Shown: positions 17,901 through 23,005 of the stretch, one piece after another
Position numbering within the stretch: the first letter of the stretch is position 1
How the letters are laid out: every line of letters starts with the position of its first letter
Assembly (NCBI GenBank): GCA_964513275.1
Contig: CAZELN010000011.1
Span: forward strand, 1-27,991
Direction: 5' to 3'
From: UBA12478 sp964513275
Lineage (GTDB): Bacteria > Patescibacteriota > Patescibacteriia > UBA9934 > GWF2-40-263
Length of the DNA: 27,991 nucleotides
Program-made: the position numbers and the translations under genes
Notes under the pieces: generated by a model
Database searches by the model: none
What the model was told of the DNA's origin: nothing
What the model saw: the letters and a program-made list of their open reading frames with translations, nothing else

Positions 17901-19864
17901 GAACACCAGGACGTTGCGCACGTTTCACCTGTCGTCGTATCGCAATCCGCATCATCGGTACAGGTTGTCGTCGATGCGGTTCCGTCCGCACTCACGCACA
18001 CATAATCACCAGTAAACACCTGCGTACGGTAATTGCCTGAATTTACATTCGGAACAACGACCTGGATGAACTCTCCGTCCGCATCATCCCAACTTGGATA
18101 AGAACTGGCTTCGTAATTGGTGAAATAAAACGTGGAACTTCCTTGACTGTCGCCAAAACTGTTTCCATACACATCAATTAAGCTTCCGTAGTCATCTTCG
18201 TCCGGATCCAGCATACAGATCCCAGGGCGTTCAATGAGATTTACGTCAAAATCAGCAATCGATGAACCGTAGTCGTCGTCTGTCCGATCTGAATTTGAAT
18301 CTGAGGCGGTGACGGAAATCGGACCGTCAACGGTCGAAGTTGGAACAGCTACGATAATCTCCTCATCTGACCACTGAACAATGTTGTTACAGGTATACGC
18401 GGCTGTGGCAATTTCATCGCCGCTTTCCGTGCCCAAAAACGTGAGCGATCCTTCGCTGTCGCCAAATCCTTCGCCGGAAATAGTGACCAAGTTCCCAACG
18501 GCACCATCGCCTGGAGAAACGCTTTCAATTTTTGGCGTGGTCGTACAGGATCCTTCCACGCATTGTCCGCTGGAACATTCCGAATTTTCTGTACAACTGT
18601 CCCCGTCGCACGCGCCGCAATAATACGCGCTGCTTGTATCATCTCCGCCACAGTCACAATCTTCTCCTGACTCGCACGTGCCGGTTTCTCCCAAATCCTC
18701 ATCTTGGACGCCATTATTGCAGTTGGCCGCACGTAAGACGATCGACACCCGATCCGTCGTGTCGGTATTTCCGGCGCAATCAGATCCTGTTGCCCAAATG
18801 TCGTATTCCTCATTGGTAGTGTAGCCTTCCGTATCCCACTCTTCGTCCTGATCCGTATAAAAAGCATTTTCTGCATTTCCTCCCGTAAGAGCACCGACGG
18901 TTGAAAAGTTCACCCCAGAGGTATAGATCGCTTCGTCATCATCAATCACATAAAAATCTACGCTCGAAACGCCACTATCATCCGTCGTCATCGCTTGTAA
19001 TTGTTCGATGGAACCCGCATACAGACTCTCACCGTTCGCTGGCGCGCTCATCCGCACCGTTGGGCCATTCACATCCACCTGGCTTCCAATCGTAAAACTG
19101 AACGTGCAGGGATAGCTTGTTGTGCACGACAGCGACGCGCCAGAAGTGGACTCCAACACGGAAGAATCAATGTCGACTGTGTAGGAAGCTCCTGATTCAA
19201 AACAAAATTCCGTCTCGTACGGACTGCTGCAGGCCAACGAGGGCGTGAACGTAACCGTATAACCAGATATACTAAACGTCCCTTCAACCTCTACACCATC
19301 TGCGTCTTCAATCACGATGCCGCCGTCCAGCGTATCGGAATCCACGGGTCTGGAAAACACAAACTGCGGCTGAAAATTTTGGATGGTGGACGCGCATTCC
19401 GAATTAAATGACGAGAGGTAAAACAGGGAGCTGCTATTATCGTCCGGATAGTCACCTTCAGGCCCATCGCTGTCTGACGTAATATCTGGCGTGGTGGCAT
19501 CCACAAGCGCACCCAAAATGAACTGCACGATGGTAAAACTGGCCAGCACCAACACAATCCCAATAATGGAGTTCAGGATGATTTTCTTCGCTGTCTTGAG
19601 ACGATCCGCGTTTCCCCCAGCCGTCATCCACATGAAGCCCCCGTAGAGCATGAACACCACCGCCACGATTCCAACAAACGAAATGGCTGTGCGGATCAAA
19701 CGGACAATCATGACGCTCAGGTCGACATCCGTACTCAAACCCGCTGCCTCGGCAAACGATTCAACATCTGGATCCTGCGCGAAGACAGGAGCAGCAACAA
19801 AAAACATGACACTGAATGTGAGAGCCAATAAAAGGCCTAATACGGTTATTTTCCATTGTCTCAT
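8966..19864 (-). CDS. Giant (about 3632 aa) pilin-anchored, Cys-rich multidomain surface protein with C-terminal von Willebrand A domain
   Basis: Numbered from ATG 19864. Residues 1-30 form a signal peptide ending VFAQ. Membrane helices at about 57-80 and 97-118, with LYGGFMWMTAGG between them, resemble the type IV secretion pilin (VirB2-like) module common in CPR. The rest is predicted extracellular: SbsA-like Ig domains (about 141-260, 969-1128, 1234-1365, 1882-2058), four IPT/TIG-like domains (about 440-540, 545-622, 692-827, 835-911), Cys-rich blocks of CGDG/EECDDG repeats resembling DUF4215 (about 1462-1822 and 2645-3138), an EF-hand-like pair near 1927-1968, and a von Willebrand A domain from about 3292 with the metal site DLSSS (Asp3301, Ser3303, Ser3305). 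A GTG at 19891 would start inside the inverted repeat and ahead of the signal peptide, so it is rejected. No Shine-Dalgarno is visible. An adhesin or stalk role is inferred. Confidence 0.93.
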   Translation of the reverse strand: MRQWKITVLGLLLALTFSVMFFVAAPVFAQDPDVESFAEAAGLSTDVDLSVMIVRLIRTAISFVGIVAVVFMLYGGFMWMTAGGNADRLKTAKKIILNSIIGIVLVLASFTIVQFILGALVDATTPDITSDSDGPEGDYPDDNSSSLFYLSSFNSECASTIQNFQPQFVFSRPVDSDTLDGGIVIEDADGVEVEGTFSISGYTVTFTPSLACSSPYETEFCFESGASYTVDIDSSVLESTSGASLSCTTSYPCTFSFTIGSQVDVNGPTVRMSAPANGESLYAGSIEQLQAMTTDDSGVSSVDFYVIDDDEAIYTSGVNFSTVGALTGGNAENAFYTDQDEEWDTEGYTTNEEYDIWATGSDCAGNTDTTDRVSIVLRAANCNNGVQDEDLGETGTCESGEDCDCGGDDTSSAYYCGACDGDSCTENSECSSGQCVEGSCTTTPKIESVSPGDGAVGNLVTISGEGFGDSEGSLTFLGTESGDEIATAAYTCNNIVQWSDEEIIVAVPTSTVDGPISVTASDSNSDRTDDDYGSSIADFDVNLIERPGICMLDPDEDDYGSLIDVYGNSFGDSQGSSTFYFTNYEASSYPSWDDADGEFIQVVVPNVNSGNYRTQVFTGDYVCVSADGTASTTTCTDDADCDTTTGETCATSWCSETLDYCDEDDDCGTDGGTCESVRVGSNEVLFEVLDTSSETSPIISSIDSGWKACSDDNTHCGDDDDCTDGATCDDADNWGPSGQYITIYGTGFGTRLGSINFEHPTLGYTALGDTDFPDACGDDFWHDTYITVKVPETYLTETLDAIEFTTHDLSVERADGVESDAEDFVVLDDTPGPAICDIDPSSGPADAEVTMYGENFGSTDGTVTFYSLQEADYTLWANDEISHVVIPDDAATGSVYVVEADSGYESNSITFTVGDCRDEDIDFCATGESCCDNGTCSTSCETVTEVEAHYAFMITTGITPNTPNVLVSCTESGVSPTPWEGWSEPEDICVTASVEAEFDMTMDQSTMNTSTVVVRACTSEFTEAEEIAEETICSFSGISCDDDSDCTSHDDEECLAPIESECKNWEAVSGSIATDETGFAWSPASGSFETSTLYRVTLQGEDQIQGETGGYMEEDYVWEFTTSASNAPCEVGEVNVRPSEYTETEQTEVDYSAQLIAANDLCVAVSCSGYTLNWESDFDGAIIDTAEPGVGICTNEVTAVEETSADDPALISTTVTNATNDPSDDGELTINFLDPEIEDYFPQCSTACVNALPWGEFNTAMDWNTINPSSITLYECANSLCETSGLTDLSPLVSSIDENASLNRFEIEFTDTDTLDADTWYRIVVDGDAVLSYTGVALSDSGSNYGSDENRYFEDDFSWVFKTKDDAVSCAIDSVSVDPEEATMTYIGQRAEFNATGQGAPDDCSVDGQTLQSGSYTWEPWSAQDDPNNIGATSGSSSSQDHVVAYMVRDGEIELTNVIPDYCSASCLNVGAPVTTAQGVCGNGTVETSEECDDGGTVDDDGCSASCLNEGNDQCPATCDASGASCTDDESCEETCDSAACTSATDEDEACTVDADCESGECSSQGLCEDYTDAGSRCSNNGACDSGSCVGTCSITGGSCTGSDSDCLYASGDSCELSGSGCCGDGVRDWSAAAGGEDCDDGNLDDGDGCSSSCENEGSRAVGAVCGDGTQDWAVNVGGEDCDDSNSTAGDGCSRNCVLEGSTSEEDVYAICGDGTVGSGEDCDPGSYAAAGDGCSEACLNEGTSACPTSASSNCCGNGSIETGEECDTEEGCSESCLWEGSSYIYDTPSFCGDGAVGTGEECDALSSASLSTGDYGVSQIATGAPTEVNETTGYAISEVSVTVDGDVNGFASIQLQCACTTDVSCDATGIGCGQSSCCFERPTIMDGQVAPADNTADVEAGGDGYCRNTAIWIEFSEAMSEASFDLTQDTNDDGTIDQDEFAANLYLDLVSADLDGDGDQDEIDEIVDCPTGYDGASVTSSSGASRFWNWLKQFVLGMFGREANASDTFACHVPVTYELSENDDGTQRVYIRYSSLLEENAVYRLVVVGDNVSTDSDKDGVLSENDVTLCVGSACEDEVFEQAFAIGEDICDLDRVLVEDTGDVNAEDYESASVQYFSSTGEIHTLTATPQTYRTGSGYEEISPLTDAYEWSWEWGSSVVDETEGDIVADVAETPEDTTRNYRSSGYTGRESILTTATITTDTLFDPTTAATSTTSARTVTGTLEVTALVCENPWPSLTSDTLDFPYLEDDLPSNFSFYYCRDAGDTGTDDDLPDLSDPIDVTSLSSSGIIQELIFKVDGSSDAIGVRVLANDGYLSPSAWVEEQEFTGSFTETELDGYPAVESGNTLYAASANVSSGTIYPNIYVISYNEEADDEAQQIFDQILENWRFNGNTDEVTDINLCLDSSSNGYVTDASGDYISCGWDGDCFESCEDGTCSSKVATILCDAQKEKLTRDMTRLVDILDMASTLDTYGEENGHCAVTKGQTCEEDEDCPGSEECVPGFPEVQSGTFVPALSNSIWSSWNASLANDLGEALPTDPINEFYDCSDEGYDEASCWNGEEGTFVCPENSHLYGYQSVGGEDYILYTQLESDGSDYTWDYALNTGLSDEATVYAEYPTAYAPSSALGGFSTTPVFCDGNTWGDSSLCGDGTQGSTEACEIGDTQSISCDDADAYACVDTSAIQSSSVSRTCTGFDDTTSCTGTYYDTCVETSSGVFYCVALENSSGTSFGSCSSLSDTATCTSSSFRIASRLVCGRTVSGDEGTMTVACLDDCSGYQTEAQAEAALAECVAYECGNGVVEADEECDDGSLNGTYGHCGDDCTAAGSFYCGDGYLAASEACDCGTTSTYSTVIADTASWASLNSCDVSNGQYSSSVDLSCASNCTQPGLACGDGRVNGSEECDGDYEDWAGALCSDGTTCTSDDDCESGSCGDGGAACGTGDICTDFDDAGESCTLDTQCDAYFATTSYGSDACTASGVCASASDAGDVCTSGNDCDSEVCGDFNYDLYRYRTCSASCDWGTGGGWSSSCVGGTQICGNGTVEGNEECDDGNSTNNDECLNTCVENVCGDDYVYVGSESCDDGDANGTLCTADYEGTCNYCNTTCQYKTASGGYCGDGVVDTQEVCDGGYDVTLTYYDETTVDTYGTCTTYHGTTTDTNDTSISYSCRWLGVCNGGDENGEFCTLDYSTYTSAGTVSEFTSGSDVNSCSGGNCVAPICADDCGSSCPTQYETEGLLVLSEAEGASASDSISLYSYLNSDGNSPDNGTLTIPACNVATSMTADIDDSGVEPPDVDIVFVTDLSSSMDDTLGSSRKIDLAVNSTIDAIEDLFDAYGNTSSSTMQVGLVSYTNAYSSGSWSCNNGSTTESDGAYTDVTLVEDSYESELISVIESYSTCVSTTPGSGSTPTYNGIEEAVDLLNTSSTADVKIVVLLSDGDFDWIDTADGTDGWDETEDASTNESCNTTLYTKSYNGNTYTAKAACAADMYEDFVEGTSILFYTAAITSSTTYYQPLTEHVSSNDCVWETSSSATDLDDCTGNYAFFAEDEEDIAVMYESIVDSILGTNVTFTATDDSGETTTTTGEVQAGSDVELPFPDGFVCQSTEQTVPLRNVFYGDGSMTFSDFSLTYCPYQ

Positions 19865-19884
19865 GAGTCTGGGGTCAGGTCTTG

Positions 19885-19965
19885 AGGTCACGTACTACAG
19901 GGAAAAGAAATTTTTTGGCCCGGCTTTGCCAGCAAAAAATTTCTTTTCCCTGTAGTACGTGACCT
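19885..19965. repeat. 33-bp perfect inverted repeat between the two pilin-anchored genes
   Basis: Arms 19885-19917 and 19933-19965 are perfectly complementary over 33 bp, with a 15-base loop that has a small GGC/GCC stem of its own. It fills nearly all the space between the 632-aa gene stop (19968) and the giant gene start (19864). TTTTT follows the right arm on the + strand, so it resembles a terminator of antisense transcripts. In the sense direction no T-run follows. It could control expression of the giant gene, be an RNase III processing site, or be a small palindromic mobile element. No target duplication is evident. Confidence 0.9.
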
Positions 19966-19967
19966 TT

Positions 19968-21866
19968 TTATAATTCAGTCTCAGTATTATCCGGTAGCTC
20001 GTAATCAGAAACTCCCCTAGGTACGGGATACGTTTCAACAGATTCCTGCTCGTCTGTCTGACAAGCTTCGTCGGAAGCAATGCCATTACAACAATAAGGG
20101 TAGTCGTCATTGCGCCCCTCCGTACAGTTGGATCCGGGACCTATCGCCGGATACATGCAAATCTGGTACGCGCTCTTAATCTCCTGGCTGAGCACCGGCC
20201 AATAATTCCACCCGCCGTCTGCGGTACTCACAAGGTTGGGATGCTCAATGTGAACGATCGTCCGCTGGTTCGTCTCGTCGTTTTCCTTCCGAATCGCAAA
20301 CCAAAATTCGTAATACGGATCAGGCCAGAGCGACACCGCATTCGTATCCACCGTGGAGGACATGAGGTAGGTATTGAACGTCACTTCAACATCATCCGAG
20401 GTACTAATCTCATCTTCTTCAATCGTAGGATCCAGTCCATCAGTAACGATTTGCGGAACGGTATCCTCAATCTCATCCGTGGTCGTGAAGTCCCATTCGT
20501 AGTTATCGTTTTCATCCGCGTCAGAATCCGCGTCATCTCCGTCCGTGCACACAACCGTGTCTAGACTTGATCCGCACGCGTCGCCATCATGATCTCCGTC
20601 CAGCGAGTTCGCGGCCGCGTCGACCAATCCATCAAACGTCACCCCAACCGATTCGGCCTGTGGAATTTCGTCCTCATCAAGCGTCGCAGCCTTTGCGGTC
20701 ACAAAAATTTCTTGATTCGTAGGCAAACAATAAATGGTGTCCCCGCAGGGATCCTCACCACAGGCATCGATCGCGGTAAAAGTCAGCGTTCGATACGCAT
20801 TGCTGATCTCAAAGGTTCCTTCCACGTTCTCTAGCGATTCATCAAACACCTCGATGTTCGTGAAAAAGAGATCATCGTCGGTGATATACGATCCTGTTGA
20901 AGCAACCGGATCCATCGCTTCGTTGAAGTTGAGTTCAATGGTCACGTTGCGCGGTTCCTGCGCGCTTTGTTGTGGAACGACGCTTGTGAGGTAAGGCGGA
21001 GTCAGATCCACTTCTGTTGAAACTTCAAACGTCCAGGAATACCCGCTTGCATACACTCCTGAAAACGCGGTAGAGCCATCGCTGGTGCGAATCTGCGTGG
21101 TAAGCACAACGGTATAATTCGTATCTTCTTCCTCGCTCCCAAGATAGTCGATCGGATTGAACACAAACACTTCTGCTGCCTCGTCAAATGTCACCTCGAC
21201 TTCATCGGAAGCAAGAGCTGAACCAGATCCTTCTGCCGTGGGATAGATCAGTACGGCGCCGGTATCCAAATTTGTTGAAGCAGTATTTTCATCGTAGCCA
21301 GAAATAATTGAATCTAGATCCATCGCCTCCCTGAAACTCACAAAAATACGGGTGTTACGAGGGATGTCTGTGGCATCACGCTCAGGATAATGGTCATCCA
21401 AAATTCCTCCGCCCAAGGATCCTGAAAGCGGCTCGGCATAGGCATCGGCAACGGCTTGGGATGTGCCCGTAAACGTGGCTTCTAGGAGCGCGTTTAAAAT
21501 AAACGTCGTGATACTGTAAGCCGAAAGAATAATCAGCAAACCAATGATTGACTGCCGGAAAATGTCTTTTGCTTTTTTGACAGGCCCAGGCTCTCCATGG
21601 GAGAGCAAGTACAGATATCCTGCGTAGAGGATGAGACAGGTGAAAATGATCCCAATCACGGACAACGCTACGCGAATGATGCGCGCGATGATAATCCCAA
21701 TGCTGTCCGTTGGAAGAGTGGAAGCTGTGCCGAGTTGTTCAAATGCGGTTTCTTGAGCAGAAGCAGGCAACGCGGGACTCAACAATCCGACAAAGCAAAA
21801 TGCCACGATCAAAACAATGAGCGCGCGCGTAAGGAACCAAAATGGGTGCGCGAGAGGTCGATGCAT
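19968..21866 (-). CDS. Pilin-like membrane module with SbsA-type Ig domains (secreted surface protein)
   Basis: A 632-aa protein with the same N-terminal plan as the giant protein: signal peptide 1-38 (ending PASAQ), membrane helices at about 58-82 and 96-118, with LYAGYLYLLSHGEPGPVKKA between. The extracellular part holds about three Ig-like domains of the SbsA/Big_5 type, recognisable by YPERDATDIPRNTRIFVSF with EAMD, then TPPYLTSVVPQQSA with NEAMD, and EDTVPQIVTDGLDP. An Asp-rich segment near 425-455 (DGDHDGDACGSS) may bind calcium. Start 21866 is chosen because it begins the signal peptide, has GAGGCGG seven bases upstream, and lies just after a good -10; upstream in-frame ATGs precede that -10. 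It is the first gene of the unit leading to the giant protein. Confidence 0.9.
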   Translation of the reverse strand: MHRPLAHPFWFLTRALIVLIVAFCFVGLLSPALPASAQETAFEQLGTASTLPTDSIGIIIARIIRVALSVIGIIFTCLILYAGYLYLLSHGEPGPVKKAKDIFRQSIIGLLIILSAYSITTFILNALLEATFTGTSQAVADAYAEPLSGSLGGGILDDHYPERDATDIPRNTRIFVSFREAMDLDSIISGYDENTASTNLDTGAVLIYPTAEGSGSALASDEVEVTFDEAAEVFVFNPIDYLGSEEEDTNYTVVLTTQIRTSDGSTAFSGVYASGYSWTFEVSTEVDLTPPYLTSVVPQQSAQEPRNVTIELNFNEAMDPVASTGSYITDDDLFFTNIEVFDESLENVEGTFEISNAYRTLTFTAIDACGEDPCGDTIYCLPTNQEIFVTAKAATLDEDEIPQAESVGVTFDGLVDAAANSLDGDHDGDACGSSLDTVVCTDGDDADSDADENDNYEWDFTTTDEIEDTVPQIVTDGLDPTIEEDEISTSDDVEVTFNTYLMSSTVDTNAVSLWPDPYYEFWFAIRKENDETNQRTIVHIEHPNLVSTADGGWNYWPVLSQEIKSAYQICMYPAIGPGSNCTEGRNDDYPYCCNGIASDEACQTDEQESVETYPVPRGVSDYELPDNTETEL

Positions 21867-21890
21867 GTGGGTCCGCCTCAGCGTGCCTGT

Positions 21891-21896
21891 ATTGTA
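21891..21896 (-). promoter_or_regulatory. Probable -10 of the surface-protein operon
   Basis: On the - strand TACAAT (five of six matches) lies about 25 bases before the ATG at 21866 and downstream of the yqeY terminator. The -35 region is poor. It is the only promoter-like site I see ahead of the whole run to ftsA. Confidence 0.45.
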
Positions 21897-21938
21897 TCGC
21901 ATTTTCGCGCTATGGTCGCTAAAAATATGTGGATAGAT

Positions 21939-21968
21939 AAAAAAAGAACAGACCCTGACGTCTATTCT
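21939..21968 (-). terminator. Rho-independent terminator after the yqeY fusion gene
   Basis: On the - strand AGAATAGAC pairs with GTCTGTTCT (one G-U pair) across a 6-base loop, followed directly by seven T. It starts ten bases beyond the stop at 21979 and separates the lepB-hisS-rpsU-yqeY unit from the surface-protein unit. Confidence 0.88.
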
Positions 21969-21978
21969 TTTTTTGGAT

Positions 21979-22734
21979 CTACGCGATTTCTTGGAGAGCC
22001 ATCGTGCAAAATGCGAAAATGCCCGCAACAATGAGGGAGGCAAATACGCCATGGGTCATTTTCGTCAATGACTCTTTATGTTCTTCATCTCGGTAGGAAG
22101 CAACCATGTACTGAAAACCGCCATTAAGAATCATCGTGATCGCCACCACTCCCAACCAAAGCATGAGCACGCGCGTAATTCTCAGCAACAAATTTGCGTA
22201 GGCTGATCCGTTTGAAAACGTTTCCACCAGCGGCATGGCCGCATGCACATCTCCCGCCGCAAAAGCCAAACCAATCACCACAGGCACAAATGCCGACAAG
22301 AACGTCCCGACCATTTCTTTCACTCGTGATCCATCCGCGCGTCCGGCAACGGCCGCCATCGCCACACCCATGACCTTCCCCATATCGGCCTTACTGGTGG
22401 CGCCGCTTTTCTCAACAGCCTCTTTGACCACTTGAGTAAGCTCATCGTCACTCATCTGTATTGGAAGATATTGCTCCAGCACGATGACTTCCACCTGCGC
22501 GCTTTGAGCTAAGTCCTCGCGTCCCCCTACCCTGAATGATTCAATCGAATCCTTGAGCTGTTTGACCTGACTCTTCACCACCTCCTGAACCTCGGCGTCC
22601 GACAGTTCATGCTGGACATCGATCTTTTTATTTTTCATGGCAGAAAGCAACAAACGCAACGTGGAAAGCGTTGCGCTGTTTTTGGCTTTCATGGCAGCCT
22701 TCATGTGTTCGCTTATCTTCTCTGCCAGGGACAT
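21979..22734 (-). CDS. yqeY: YqeY (GatB/Yqey) domain fused in frame to a pilin-like membrane module
   Basis: A 251-aa protein. Residues 1-140 are a complete YqeY domain, related to the tail domain of the GatB amidotransferase subunit, with LRLLLSAMKNKKID, LEQYLPIQMSDDEL, ADMGKVMGV and the usual ending GRADGSRVKE. Normal YqeY stops at about 148 aa. Here translation continues without a break into MVGTFLSAFVPVVIGLAF, which reads like a signal peptide ending HAA (about 166), then membrane helices at about 183-203 and 228-246 around LNGGFQYMVASYRDEEH. That plan matches the N-termini of the two surface proteins downstream. Met141 (ATG at 22314) could be an internal start giving a separate pilin-like protein of 111 aa. 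A real fusion, a recent in-frame joining, or two overlapping products are all possible. Confidence 0.88.
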   Translation of the reverse strand: MSLAEKISEHMKAAMKAKNSATLSTLRLLLSAMKNKKIDVQHELSDAEVQEVVKSQVKQLKDSIESFRVGGREDLAQSAQVEVIVLEQYLPIQMSDDELTQVVKEAVEKSGATSKADMGKVMGVAMAAVAGRADGSRVKEMVGTFLSAFVPVVIGLAFAAGDVHAAMPLVETFSNGSAYANLLLRITRVLMLWLGVVAITMILNGGFQYMVASYRDEEHKESLTKMTHGVFASLIVAGIFAFCTMALQEIA

Positions 22735-22743
22735 AACATGGGT

Positions 22744-22992
22744 TTAGCGACGTGGACCGTTTTGGTGACGAACCGTCTCGTCAAGTTGACCAACACGGAT
22801 GAGATATTCCCGTCGTGCTCGGGCTACGAGCCGTCGTAACGCACTCTTTTTCACCTTTGTTTTATTAGGCTCTGGCTCGTGAAACCGCGTCTTCTTTACT
22901 TGAATCATGCTTCCACTTTGCTGGACGCGCCTTGAGAAGCGTCGGTAAAGACCCTCAAAACTTTCACCTTTTCGACGTTTAACGTTAACCAC
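22744..22992 (-). CDS. rpsU: Small ribosomal subunit protein bS21
   Basis: An 82-aa basic ribosomal protein with the bS21 pattern: VNVKRRKGESFEGLYRRFSR at the N-terminus, an RF...NKTKVKK centre, then an Arg-rich helix ALRRLVARARREYLIR. It is somewhat longer than the 65-70 aa of many homologues through its tail. It starts with GTG, preceded by a good Shine-Dalgarno (AAAGGA, spacing about 8), and lies 13 bases after the hisS stop. bS21 followed by YqeY is a common bacterial pair, which supports the neighbour call. Confidence 0.93.
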   Translation of the reverse strand: MVNVKRRKGESFEGLYRRFSRRVQQSGSMIQVKKTRFHEPEPNKTKVKKSALRRLVARARREYLIRVGQLDETVRHQNGPRR

Positions 22993-23005
22993 AAATTTTT
23001 CCTTT

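Noticed and set aside
8966..19864. Possibility that the giant frame is several genes or a recoded (UGA-Gly) gene
   Set aside because: There is one continuous frame with consistent extracellular domain style to the end, and TGA acts as a stop in neighbouring genes, so no recoding is needed.
19864..19891. GTG at 19891 as the start of the giant gene
   Set aside because: It lies within the inverted repeat arm and would add charged residues before an otherwise standard signal peptide that begins at ATG 19864.
21867..22052. N-terminal extension of the 632-aa protein to 22052
   Set aside because: It would overlap the yqeY 3' end, the terminator and the promoter, and would place 62 basic residues before the signal peptide.
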